A DNA stretch of 39,762 bases from Segetibacter sp. (GTDB lineage Bacteria; Bacteroidota; Bacteroidia; Chitinophagales; Chitinophagaceae): assembly GCA_025963675.1 (NCBI GenBank), contig JAOQAJ010000256.1:1-39762 (forward strand), read 5' to 3'. The translations under genes were made by a program, and so were the position numbers. The notes below the pieces were generated by a model. That model was not told the DNA's origin and searched no databases. It was given only the letters and a program-made list of their open reading frames with translations. Positions 28,578 through 37,723 of this stretch are shown here, one piece after another (position 1 is the first letter of the stretch; every line of letters begins with the position of its first letter).

Positions 28578-30692
28578 ATGCCGGCAAATCGAAAATTTCT
28601 TTTGATAGCTATAGTGGGCATTTTATCAGGCTATCATGTTCGCCTGGCGGCACAAACCTGTGTTGACGACTACTTCACCATGACATTTAAAGGAACGGAA
28701 AACTTTTCACTGTCACGTTCAATATTAACCTCAAAAAATGAAATTGTTTGTAGCGGAAAAATTGCAAACAGCCAAAGCAGCTTAATAAGTGCGGACGGAT
28801 GGATTGCGAAGATGACTTTAAGAGGGACAGTGCTGTGGTCTAAAAGGTTTAAAGTTCCTGGTTTTAACTATACTATTTTCAACGACATTGTACAAGGGTC
28901 TGACGACTCTTATTTTGCCGTCGGCGAGGCGGCTGATAGCGTGGGAGGAGTTACTGATAATAACATTAAAGGTATTATGATGCATATAGATAGATATGGC
29001 AATGTGGTACGATCAGCATCGCTTCAAATTTCAGGACTACGCGATGATGAAACATTTTTTAAATCTATACAGAAAACGTCAGATGGTGATTTCATCATTG
29101 GTGGTTATAACAATATTGGATTATTTACTTCAGGCAAAACAGACTTAAGAGGAGTTTTACTAAGAATGGATAAAGACGGTAGAATAAAATGGATAACCAG
29201 TTACGCCTCACCTAGCTACAATTTCCGGTTTCTCTTTCGCAACACCATTCTGGAAACAACAGATGGCCGCGTTATAACTGCATCCCCCACGCTTAAATTC
29301 AATTCGGCCGGGGACGTTATTGTAGAAAATGCACTTCATTTTATTAGCCTCGATAAGAATACCGGCGGCAAGAATTGGGATAAAATATATACTTACCGAG
29401 GTCTTCAAAATTCTGTACTCGTATCGCTGTCGTCTGTTTCACACATCGCAGAGCTGCCCGGCGGCAAACTATCTTTTAATACTTCTTTTTCAGATTCCAC
29501 TTTTTACAACAAACCGAATTACAACGCAAAAAGCGTAAACATCATGACGAGTGGTTTTGGTGAGCTACAAAAAGCAATTTCGTATTATAACAAACAACCC
29601 GGTTCGTCTACGGCAGATGGCATTCGATTGAACGATGATGGCGACCAAATGTTTTTTATGGATGATGGAGAGAATAATTTACTGGTAAAAACTGATAAAG
29701 ATGGAAAGGTGGACGAGCAGAGGTCATTTGGAAAATCAGCAAATAGTCCTGTTCCGCTATCGTTTATTCGTACATCTGAAAACACCAATTATTTGTTGAT
29801 GAATGACCGGCAGCAGGGAAATATTATTCATCTCTACAAAACGGATGCGAATGCTTCCATTGAATGCATCAATAACGAAGCCGCCATTATTTCAGAAGAT
29901 GCTACTCACTCTTTCAGACAGGTAAATAGTGAAATGAGTATTGTGCCCTCAGCGCCAGCGGACTTTGCTATGCCATCTTTACCTGTAATGACCAGTGACT
30001 TTTTAATAACCCCTTCTGTAGTATGCAGAAAACCTTGTTGTGTTGATACCACCATTACCGCCGACACTGTTCACCTTTGTGACGCCTTATCATACAAGCT
30101 TCCCAATAATGATGTCATTTCAGCTACAAACACTTATTACCATTCTTATAAAACAATCAAAGGTTGTGACAGTGTAGTTTTTTATCCGGTTGTATTTTCA
30201 AAAAAGCCTGCTATTAGTCTTGGACCAGATGATTGTTTGGAAGGAAAGAGTTCGCTGGAACTAAAAGCTGATACCGGGTATTTGACTTATAACTGGATGA
30301 ATAACGTTACCAATAAGCCTACGTACCTCATCGAAAAACCGGGCACTTATTGGGTTAGTGTTTCTAATAATTGTGGCACCTCAAAAGACAGTATAACCAT
30401 TTTTAGAGATTGCGAAACAGACTTTTACATTCCTTCAGCTTTCACTCCTAATGGTGATAACGTGAATGATTATTTTCAAGTGCCAAAACAGAACAGGAAT
30501 AAGCTAATTGATCTTACTGTATATAATCGCTTTGGAAGTATTGTGTTTAGAACAAAAGATATAAACGGCCGGTGGAACGGCAACTATAAAGGGTTGCCAC
30601 AGGTAACCGGTACCTATGTTTATTTTCTAAGAATGGAAACATTGTCTGGAAAAAGGATCAGCAAAAAGGGAACAGTTATTTTGATAAGGTGA
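28578..30692 (+). CDS. Secreted protein with gliding motility-associated (type B/CHU_C) C-terminal domain
   Basis: FYIPSAFTPNGDNVNDYFQVP...LTVYNRFGSIVFRTKDINGRWNGNYKGLPQVTGTYVYFLRM. ORF track TTG 28563; ATG at 28578 preferred. Confidence 0.92.
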   Translation: MPANRKFLLIAIVGILSGYHVRLAAQTCVDDYFTMTFKGTENFSLSRSILTSKNEIVCSGKIANSQSSLISADGWIAKMTLRGTVLWSKRFKVPGFNYTIFNDIVQGSDDSYFAVGEAADSVGGVTDNNIKGIMMHIDRYGNVVRSASLQISGLRDDETFFKSIQKTSDGDFIIGGYNNIGLFTSGKTDLRGVLLRMDKDGRIKWITSYASPSYNFRFLFRNTILETTDGRVITASPTLKFNSAGDVIVENALHFISLDKNTGGKNWDKIYTYRGLQNSVLVSLSSVSHIAELPGGKLSFNTSFSDSTFYNKPNYNAKSVNIMTSGFGELQKAISYYNKQPGSSTADGIRLNDDGDQMFFMDDGENNLLVKTDKDGKVDEQRSFGKSANSPVPLSFIRTSENTNYLLMNDRQQGNIIHLYKTDANASIECINNEAAIISEDATHSFRQVNSEMSIVPSAPADFAMPSLPVMTSDFLITPSVVCRKPCCVDTTITADTVHLCDALSYKLPNNDVISATNTYYHSYKTIKGCDSVVFYPVVFSKKPAISLGPDDCLEGKSSLELKADTGYLTYNWMNNVTNKPTYLIEKPGTYWVSVSNNCGTSKDSITIFRDCETDFYIPSAFTPNGDNVNDYFQVPKQNRNKLIDLTVYNRFGSIVFRTKDINGRWNGNYKGLPQVTGTYVYFLRMETLSGKRISKKGTVILIR

Positions 30693-30778
30693 AATATCGG
30701 GAAGCAAAAATTCGGAACTGGGTCCGCATACATAAGTGTGGTTTCGCGGGGCTGAATTCGGTAGAGTATAGAAAAAAT

Positions 30779-30803
30779 GTACAAGAGTGCGACGCAAGTA
30801 AAG
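30779..30803 (+). repeat. Dispersed intergenic repeat copy 9 (subtype B)
   Basis: gtacaagagtgcgacgcaagtaaag. Confidence 0.8.
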
Positions 30804-30847
30804 CTGGATAGTAGCAACCTGGCTGGTGTCAAATAACTTCCCATATC

Positions 30848-33800
30848 CTATTTTTTCGCCGCACTATTTATGGGACTATTGAAGCTAACAACCATTGCAC
30901 TATCATTGTTTCTTGCTAAAATAAAGGCTTCTCTTTTATTTATCCTGATCTTTTTTATACGTCGAACCTGCCCTTTTATAATTAACCCATTCAAGTTTTC
31001 ACACACAAAATTTCCCTTGCCTTTATTGATCAGAAGAGTTCCGCAGTCTGCATCATTTCTTCCGATTTGAATGTTGTTTTCATAGAAATTTCCTGCAAGC
31101 AAAATATCGGGAAGGTTGTCGTTGTTTGCATTAACTATTACAGCATCTTTATATGAACTTAGCTGAGCCTGCCATGGTAAGCGATGTTCTGTAAAGTTCA
31201 TTTTACCATCATTTATAAGTACAACATTTGAAAAGTCGTTTGTTGTCAGCACCGCTGCATCATTTAATTTATCTTTTGAAAAAATCTCGTTTAAAGAAGC
31301 TTTGGCAAAATCTGCGGCATATAAAAATCGTTTTTTTATTATGGGCATTTGTTTTTGTAATTCGTCCTTATTGGCAAAAGGAATTTCACGATGTTGCAAA
31401 AAGTATGTGAGTACCTGCTCTTTCTTTCCGTTGCCATCGAAGTCGTTATAATAGAGCTTTACCGGTTCCAGCTCTGAGGCTTTCAATTGACTATTTAAGC
31501 CAAGGTTGCCAGCAATAAGATCGATGTCTCCATCTCCATCAACATCAACAGGCAAAGTAAAATTCCACCAACCTTTTTTATTAGTTAGGATAGTCTTTTG
31601 GAAAGTTCCGTTGTTGTTTATGAAGGCGACTATTCCATCCCACTCCAGCGCTACAACCAGATCCTGGTCGCCGTCTTTATCAAGGTCGCTCCATATGGCA
31701 TGTTTTACAAAACCAGGCGCAATTAATTCTTTGCAATATGTTGAAGTAACATCTTTAAAATGTCCCGACTTATCATTCTCCAATAAATACGACCTCGGCG
31801 CCTGGCCATATTCGAACGGAACTGTTCTGCCTCCAATAAAAAGATCAACAAAGCCGTCATTATTAAAATCAGAAGCAACTACACATGAAGCCGTGAGAGA
31901 AATACCTTGAAAAGCATTAGTTAGTTTGCTGAGTTTACCTGTACCGTTATTTATATAAACGCGAGGTAATAGATGTTCGTCTTTTCCATAAAATTCATTG
32001 CCTCCGCTTGCTACAACCAGGTCTATAAAGCCATCTTTATTTACGTCTGCCCAACATGCATCAACATCTTCAAAAGTGCTGTCGTTGTCAATTGCAGGTT
32101 GGCTGGTTTTTTGAAAGATACCTGAAGCAGTTTGAATGAAAACGGCACCTTTATTATTCTTTGCCGAACCAATAAAAACGTCATCCAATCCATCTCCGTT
32201 CACATCTCCAACCGATAATGCAGGTCCTTCTCTTGAAACCATAAATGGGATGAGTGGTTCCCTATCAAATTCGTTAAACGGATTTTCTTCGTGCTTAAAT
32301 CGAAGTTGTGTCTGCCTCGTTATGTCTTCTACGTTGTTAGTGGTGTTAGGTAATGTTTGCGTTAAGGTGGAGTAATCAAACTTTGGTAAACCTTCCTTGT
32401 AGGTAAATGAAATATTTGTTATGCCCTTTTTCCATTCGATCCGCTGAAATGTGTTGTCCGGCCAAACAAGCAACATAGAGTCTACAATAGAATTATTAAG
32501 TCCAACAAGCAAAGGAATCTCCATTGACGATTGAAATCCTTTAACCGGGTATTTGTCATAAGTGCGAACACTTCTCTTTGCAAATACTATGATCTTAGCA
32601 CCTACTGCTTTGATATTGTTTGCAGGTCCTTTAAAATTTACTTGTAAGTACGACGATGCAGAATCATTTGTCTTATTCTCATAAAATGAAACCTGTTCAT
32701 CAATGTTGTTTGATACAATGTCCAGATCTCCATCATTATCAAAATCAGCATACACACTTCCATTTGAATAAGTTGGTTTATCACCTTTGATGTTATCGGC
32801 AAGATCAGAAAACGTTACATCGCCATTATTTTTAAAAAATTTGTTTGGAAGTTTTATTTCAGGAAATTTATTAATAACCGCGAGCTCTTTTTTATCTATT
32901 TTATTCTCGTTGATCATTTTCTGAACCTCATCATTCGAAACATAGTTTACATAGTCCATGTCATTCAAGCGCTTTGGGATTCCGTTTGAAATGAACAGGT
33001 CTTTTAGACCATCATTATCAAAATCGACCCATAGAGGAGCCCACGACCAATCAGTAGCGTCCACACCTGCATACATTGCCACTTCACTAAACATACCATT
33101 CTTCCTGTTCAATTGCAGCCCATTGCGCGAGTATTGATGATTGTATCCATAACTCCGCTTCATCGTGAAAATGTTATAGTCATCTTCGCCTAATGACCTT
33201 TTCAAAATGTAAGGATCAGAAGGTAACATGTCCATTGAGATAATTTCGGGGAAAGCATCATTATTGATGTCGGCTATATCGACCCCCATTGAGAACTGGC
33301 TTGTATGTTCAATTTTTTCATTCAGTTCATCCTTAAAAGTCGCGTCTTTCTGGTTGATGTAGAGATAGTCGTTTTCATGAAAATCATTTCCTACATATAA
33401 GTCGGCATAACCATCGAGATTGATGTCGGCGACAGCAAGACCAAGGCCGTATCCAATCGCCGAACTATTTATTCCTGAAGATTTCGTTACATCGGTAAAT
33501 CTCTTTCCATCATTGCGATAGATGCGATCTCCGCTTAAAGAGTGATAAGTTCCCAAAAAGTTTTTCCGCTCTCCAAATGTTCCATTCTGGTGCACAGAAT
33601 GATTCAGCAAAAACATGTCGAGGTCGCCATCCATGTCGTAATCTAAAAATGCGGCCTGTGTACTAAAGCCTGAAAAATCAAGGCCATATTCTTTGGCTTT
33701 ATCAATGTACACCGGCGTGCCGTTGTCATTTATCTTTTGGCAAACCAGTAATTCATTTTTACCACGAAGCGTTTCAAAATTTCCCACCTTGCACACATAT

Positions 33801-34216
33801 ATATCAAGCAAACCATCGTTGTTGATGTCAACTACAGAAACTCCGGTGGACCAACCGCCATCGGTGGGAATTTGAGCCTCTTTTGTATAATCTTTAAATT
33901 GAAGTTTGTCCTGGTTCAGGTATAATTTATTTTGACCCTGGTTTGAAGAAAAGAACAGGTCAACCAGTCCATCGTTATTAAAATCCCCCGCCCCCACTCC
34001 CGCCCCATTATAAAAATACATGTACTTAAACATGTTAAAGCTATCTGTGTTAGTAAGCTTATTAGTGAAATTAAGCCCCGTCTTTTTATAATCTAATACC
34101 TCGAAAAGTGTAGGAGTTACAGGTTTAGAATTACAAGCAAATAAAAAAAATAAAGCAATTATTAATATAACTCTTTGTGCATTTAATACTCTTTCATGTT
34201 CAATCAATTGAAACAT
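30848..34216 (-). CDS. FG-GAP/VCBS repeat lipoprotein with ASPIC/UnbV-like domain
   Basis: 1122 aa; lipobox LFFLFAC; repeated D-x-N-x-D-G calcium-binding FG-GAP motifs (GDFNNDGLVDLFF, VDINNDGLLDIYV); GFQSSMEIPLLVGL UnbV-like segment. Confidence 0.93.
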   Translation of the reverse strand: MFQLIEHERVLNAQRVILIIALFFLFACNSKPVTPTLFEVLDYKKTGLNFTNKLTNTDSFNMFKYMYFYNGAGVGAGDFNNDGLVDLFFSSNQGQNKLYLNQDKLQFKDYTKEAQIPTDGGWSTGVSVVDINNDGLLDIYVCKVGNFETLRGKNELLVCQKINDNGTPVYIDKAKEYGLDFSGFSTQAAFLDYDMDGDLDMFLLNHSVHQNGTFGERKNFLGTYHSLSGDRIYRNDGKRFTDVTKSSGINSSAIGYGLGLAVADINLDGYADLYVGNDFHENDYLYINQKDATFKDELNEKIEHTSQFSMGVDIADINNDAFPEIISMDMLPSDPYILKRSLGEDDYNIFTMKRSYGYNHQYSRNGLQLNRKNGMFSEVAMYAGVDATDWSWAPLWVDFDNDGLKDLFISNGIPKRLNDMDYVNYVSNDEVQKMINENKIDKKELAVINKFPEIKLPNKFFKNNGDVTFSDLADNIKGDKPTYSNGSVYADFDNDGDLDIVSNNIDEQVSFYENKTNDSASSYLQVNFKGPANNIKAVGAKIIVFAKRSVRTYDKYPVKGFQSSMEIPLLVGLNNSIVDSMLLVWPDNTFQRIEWKKGITNISFTYKEGLPKFDYSTLTQTLPNTTNNVEDITRQTQLRFKHEENPFNEFDREPLIPFMVSREGPALSVGDVNGDGLDDVFIGSAKNNKGAVFIQTASGIFQKTSQPAIDNDSTFEDVDACWADVNKDGFIDLVVASGGNEFYGKDEHLLPRVYINNGTGKLSKLTNAFQGISLTASCVVASDFNNDGFVDLFIGGRTVPFEYGQAPRSYLLENDKSGHFKDVTSTYCKELIAPGFVKHAIWSDLDKDGDQDLVVALEWDGIVAFINNNGTFQKTILTNKKGWWNFTLPVDVDGDGDIDLIAGNLGLNSQLKASELEPVKLYYNDFDGNGKKEQVLTYFLQHREIPFANKDELQKQMPIIKKRFLYAADFAKASLNEIFSKDKLNDAAVLTTNDFSNVVLINDGKMNFTEHRLPWQAQLSSYKDAVIVNANNDNLPDILLAGNFYENNIQIGRNDADCGTLLINKGKGNFVCENLNGLIIKGQVRRIKKIRINKREAFILARNNDSAMVVSFNSPINSAAKK

Positions 34217-34270
34217 TATTCACATCATTGTTTGTATTGATACCGGCGATTGTATTTCATAGCGTCATTC

Positions 34271-34287
34271 TTGCGTCGCAATCACTT
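34271..34287 (-). repeat. Dispersed intergenic repeat copy 10 (subtype B, short)
   Basis: ttgcgtcgcaatcactt between the two FG-GAP genes. Confidence 0.65.
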
Positions 34288-34307
34288 TATCTGCAAATCA
34301 CGTAGCA

Positions 34308-37300
34308 TCATTTTGTTTTGCCGGTTACAAGTCCCTTCCCATCATTTTTCAATTGATAAAGAACGGGGTAATCATCATTTTGAAGAAAAAGAAAATACCT
34401 TTTATTTCTGCCGTTTATCTCTGCTATATCTTTTATTTGACCCGGTATATCAATTCCCGATTTTCTTGTTTCCACCCACTCAAAATCTCCTTTTCCTTTA
34501 TTCAATAAAACACCTCCATAACTGGCATCTAACCTCGAAAATTGCGGAAGAAATCCGAATTCATTTCCACCTAATATAATATCTATTTTGCCATCGTTAT
34601 TTAAGTCAGTGCAATGTGCGACGTTTACACAAGACATTTGGGCCTGGGGAGGCATTTTCTTAATGGAAAAATTGCCATTGCCTTCATTGATAGCAATACA
34701 TGAAGATGAATAGTTGAATTGCTGAATAATACTCTTGCTAAGCAGTTCTGTACTAAATAGCTCCTCTACCGACTTCTTTGCAAAATCAACGTTTTTCAGG
34801 TTTTCCTTCCTTAAACCCGATACCTGGTCAATTAACTCCCGTTTGAGAAATACGGTCTTGTCCTTTCCATCAATTGTTTGGGTAATTATTTTTTCTGGGG
34901 TACCATTGACATCAAAATCATTGATAAACATTTTAACGGGCTTATCCATTTCAGGATGCAGGTAAAAGTTCTCACCCAGGTTTCCCAATACAAGATCTTC
35001 GTCTCCGTCATTATCCAGGTCGGCCGAAGTTATACTTTTCCACCAGCCTGCCAGGTTGTTAAGGTTGCTTTTTATTTCAATAAAATGATCTTTTTGGTAA
35101 GAGAATATACGAGGAGCCATCCATTCTCCAACGATAATCAGTTCCTTCCTTTTGTCTCCAGATACGTCTGACCAGATCGCATCAGTCACCATTCCAATCC
35201 TGGCAATATCGGGATTTTTAGACTTAGCTATATCTGTAAACTTGCCTCTCCCATCATTGATAAATAAAAAGCTTTGAGGCGTCAGTCCGTAATCTTGTGG
35301 AATACTGCGACTGCCAACAAAAAGATCGAGGTCGCCATCACCATCAAAATCATTTGCTTTTACAACCGACGTGTTCATTCCTGTATTCGGCACTTCGGCC
35401 CCATCAATTGTAAAGTTCCCCGCACCGTCGTTTTTATACAACCTGTTTTGAAACTGGCGGCTAAAAGGCGGAGAATTATTTCCTCCTGAGCCAACAAAAA
35501 GATCAAGATCCCGATCATTATCACAATCAAAAAACAAGGTTGCTACATCTTCAAACTCGGATACAATCTCAAATGCGCGTTCTTTCTTTTTGATAAAACT
35601 ATTTGCACTTTGTAAATATAATTGCCCCGGCTGTCCGGCAGCTCCCCCAATAAATACATCCGTTAATCCATCACCGTTTACATCACCGCAAGCTGCCTTT
35701 GGTCCCTCTCGGGAAAGTAGCATTGGAACACCTCTTTCATAATAAAAATCTACGTAATCATCTTCCTGGTGTTTATCAAAGATTTGTTGTACTTGCCGGA
35801 ACATAACACTACCAGACGATGTCACCGAAGGAGTGATCTTTTTTGATTCATTTCCTTGTTCAATTGTAAGAACCCGGTTTACTACGGGCTTGTCAATTTT
35901 GGTAAAAGTAAGATCTGGCCAGACAACCAAAATCGAGTCTATTTGTGTTGATTTTCCTAATCCAACAATTACTTTGTAATCTACAGAAGATTGAAACCCT
36001 CTGCTTGGAATTATAGACCTGCTTATAATTTCCGGCCCTCTAAATATTTTTACTGTACTACCAACAGCAAAAGGGTTTTGTCCCTTACCCTTCAAAGACA
36101 TTCCGATATAATTGTTTTTTGAGATCTCCCTGCTTTGATTTCTATATACGAAGGCCGGCTGATTTACATTGTTTACGACAAGATCTAAGTCTCCATCGTT
36201 GTCAAGGTCACCGTATGCAGCACCATTTGAAAAAGATGGCTGGGCAAGTCCCCAGTTTTCAGCCTCATCGGTAAATCTGAGGTTACCACCGTTTCTAAAC
36301 GCTCTATTCGGGATAGGCCGTGAAGGAATTTTATTGATTATCTCATCCACTTCCTCTTTTTGACCCGTCAACACCATATTCTGAATAACATCGTTTGCGA
36401 AAAAATCAATAAAATCCTGGTCTGTTACGTCTTTGTAAATTCCGTTGCAAACGAAGATGTCGGAAAGGCCATCATTGTCTGCGTCGAATATCAGGCCGCC
36501 CCAGCTCCAATCAGAAGCAGCAACGCCGCTATAATAACCGGTTTCGGTAAACTTTCCATTTTTGTTATTTACCTGCAGGGTATTCTGCATATACTGATTG
36601 TAAAAGCCTGATTTCACCTTGAGCCTGTTAACATCAATATTTTCAAAAGAAGTCGTGGTCTTCAACCTGTAATCATCACCCGGCAACATGTCTGTTGTAA
36701 AGATGTCCGGGTAACCATCATTATTTATGTCGCCTATATCAGCACCCATTGATGAATGGCTAATGTGCTGCATGCAATTTTCAAGCTCTTCTTTGAACGT
36801 GCCGTTTTTTTGGTTGATATAGAGATAATCTTTTTCGAAAAAATCATTGGAAATATACATGTCGGGATAATAGTCTCCGTTTACATCCCCAACGGTAACA
36901 CCTAAACCAAATCCTATGAGACTTCCATAGATGCCAGCATTTTTACTTACATCGACAAACTTCCCGCTATCATTTCTTAACAATTTATCGCCACCGCCCT
37001 TTAAGAAATCGGCTACCGGCCAATCTTCCGCTCTTAAGTCGCGCTTGTTAGCATAGTTGAGTGTATTGACAGGTATGAAACTATTATTTAGTATATAACA
37101 ATCGAGATCACCATCGAGATCATAATCAAAAAATGCTGCGTGGGTAGTATAGCCATTATCAGCTAAGCCATAACTTTTGGCTGATTCTGTGAATGTATTA
37201 TTATGGTTGTTTATATACAGTTCTTTTTCCTGCCCGACACCTTTTTGATAACCGGCGTAGCAAACATAAATGTCGAGCCAACCATCATTATTTATGTCTG

Positions 37301-37661
37301 CCATTACAACCCCTGTTCCCCACTTCCCTGATTTTAAAAAGTTAGCCTTGCTGGTTACGTCCTCAAACTTCCAGTTGCCTTTATTTAAGTAAAGCTTGTT
37401 TTCGCCCTGGTTTGATGTAAAAAAAACGTCAGCGAGTCCATCATTATTAATGTCACCAATGGCTACGCCACCACCATTATAAAAATTGCGGTAACTAAAA
37501 ATATTGAAGTCTTTATCGTTTTGAACATTATTGGCAAAATCAATCCCGGTGTTTTCCTCCAGATGAAACAGGGCAGCAGTTTTTGGCGCTTGCTTTTCTC
37601 TGCATCCAACTGTCTGGAGAACCGAATAAATTAGAATAAAAATTGTAAAGAGACGAAACAT
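34308..37661 (-). CDS. FG-GAP/VCBS repeat lipoprotein with ASPIC/UnbV-like domain (paralog of previous gene)
   Basis: 1117 aa; lipobox LQTVGC; same architecture, GFQSSVDYKVIVGLG. Confidence 0.93.
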   Translation of the reverse strand: MFRLFTIFILIYSVLQTVGCREKQAPKTAALFHLEENTGIDFANNVQNDKDFNIFSYRNFYNGGGVAIGDINNDGLADVFFTSNQGENKLYLNKGNWKFEDVTSKANFLKSGKWGTGVVMADINNDGWLDIYVCYAGYQKGVGQEKELYINNHNNTFTESAKSYGLADNGYTTHAAFFDYDLDGDLDCYILNNSFIPVNTLNYANKRDLRAEDWPVADFLKGGGDKLLRNDSGKFVDVSKNAGIYGSLIGFGLGVTVGDVNGDYYPDMYISNDFFEKDYLYINQKNGTFKEELENCMQHISHSSMGADIGDINNDGYPDIFTTDMLPGDDYRLKTTTSFENIDVNRLKVKSGFYNQYMQNTLQVNNKNGKFTETGYYSGVAASDWSWGGLIFDADNDGLSDIFVCNGIYKDVTDQDFIDFFANDVIQNMVLTGQKEEVDEIINKIPSRPIPNRAFRNGGNLRFTDEAENWGLAQPSFSNGAAYGDLDNDGDLDLVVNNVNQPAFVYRNQSREISKNNYIGMSLKGKGQNPFAVGSTVKIFRGPEIISRSIIPSRGFQSSVDYKVIVGLGKSTQIDSILVVWPDLTFTKIDKPVVNRVLTIEQGNESKKITPSVTSSGSVMFRQVQQIFDKHQEDDYVDFYYERGVPMLLSREGPKAACGDVNGDGLTDVFIGGAAGQPGQLYLQSANSFIKKKERAFEIVSEFEDVATLFFDCDNDRDLDLFVGSGGNNSPPFSRQFQNRLYKNDGAGNFTIDGAEVPNTGMNTSVVKANDFDGDGDLDLFVGSRSIPQDYGLTPQSFLFINDGRGKFTDIAKSKNPDIARIGMVTDAIWSDVSGDKRKELIIVGEWMAPRIFSYQKDHFIEIKSNLNNLAGWWKSITSADLDNDGDEDLVLGNLGENFYLHPEMDKPVKMFINDFDVNGTPEKIITQTIDGKDKTVFLKRELIDQVSGLRKENLKNVDFAKKSVEELFSTELLSKSIIQQFNYSSSCIAINEGNGNFSIKKMPPQAQMSCVNVAHCTDLNNDGKIDIILGGNEFGFLPQFSRLDASYGGVLLNKGKGDFEWVETRKSGIDIPGQIKDIAEINGRNKRYFLFLQNDDYPVLYQLKNDGKGLVTGKTK

Positions 37662-37671
37662 ATTGAAATAG

Positions 37672-37699
37672 AAAAAAGGCCATAAAAATGACCTTTTTT
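37672..37699 (-). terminator. Terminator-like/attenuator hairpin between susD and FG-GAP gene
   Basis: aaaaaaggcc-ataaaaat-gacctttttt; one internal mismatch; reverse transcript ends in a U tract 10 nt before the next ATG. Confidence 0.5.
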
Positions 37700-37723
37700 A
37701 TGAAAAAGAAATTTTAAAAATTA

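Noticed and set aside
838-34287. CRISPR array interpretation of the repeats
   Set aside because: Copies are kilobases apart, in both orientations, with no regular spacers and no cas genes.
838-34287. Classic REP/RAYT system
   Set aside because: No Y1 tyrosine transposase gene in the window and the single unit lacks a strong internal hairpin; left open as a genome-wide question.
30848-37661. Assembly duplication explaining the two FG-GAP genes
   Set aside because: Proteins share architecture but differ substantially in sequence, so they are diverged paralogs.
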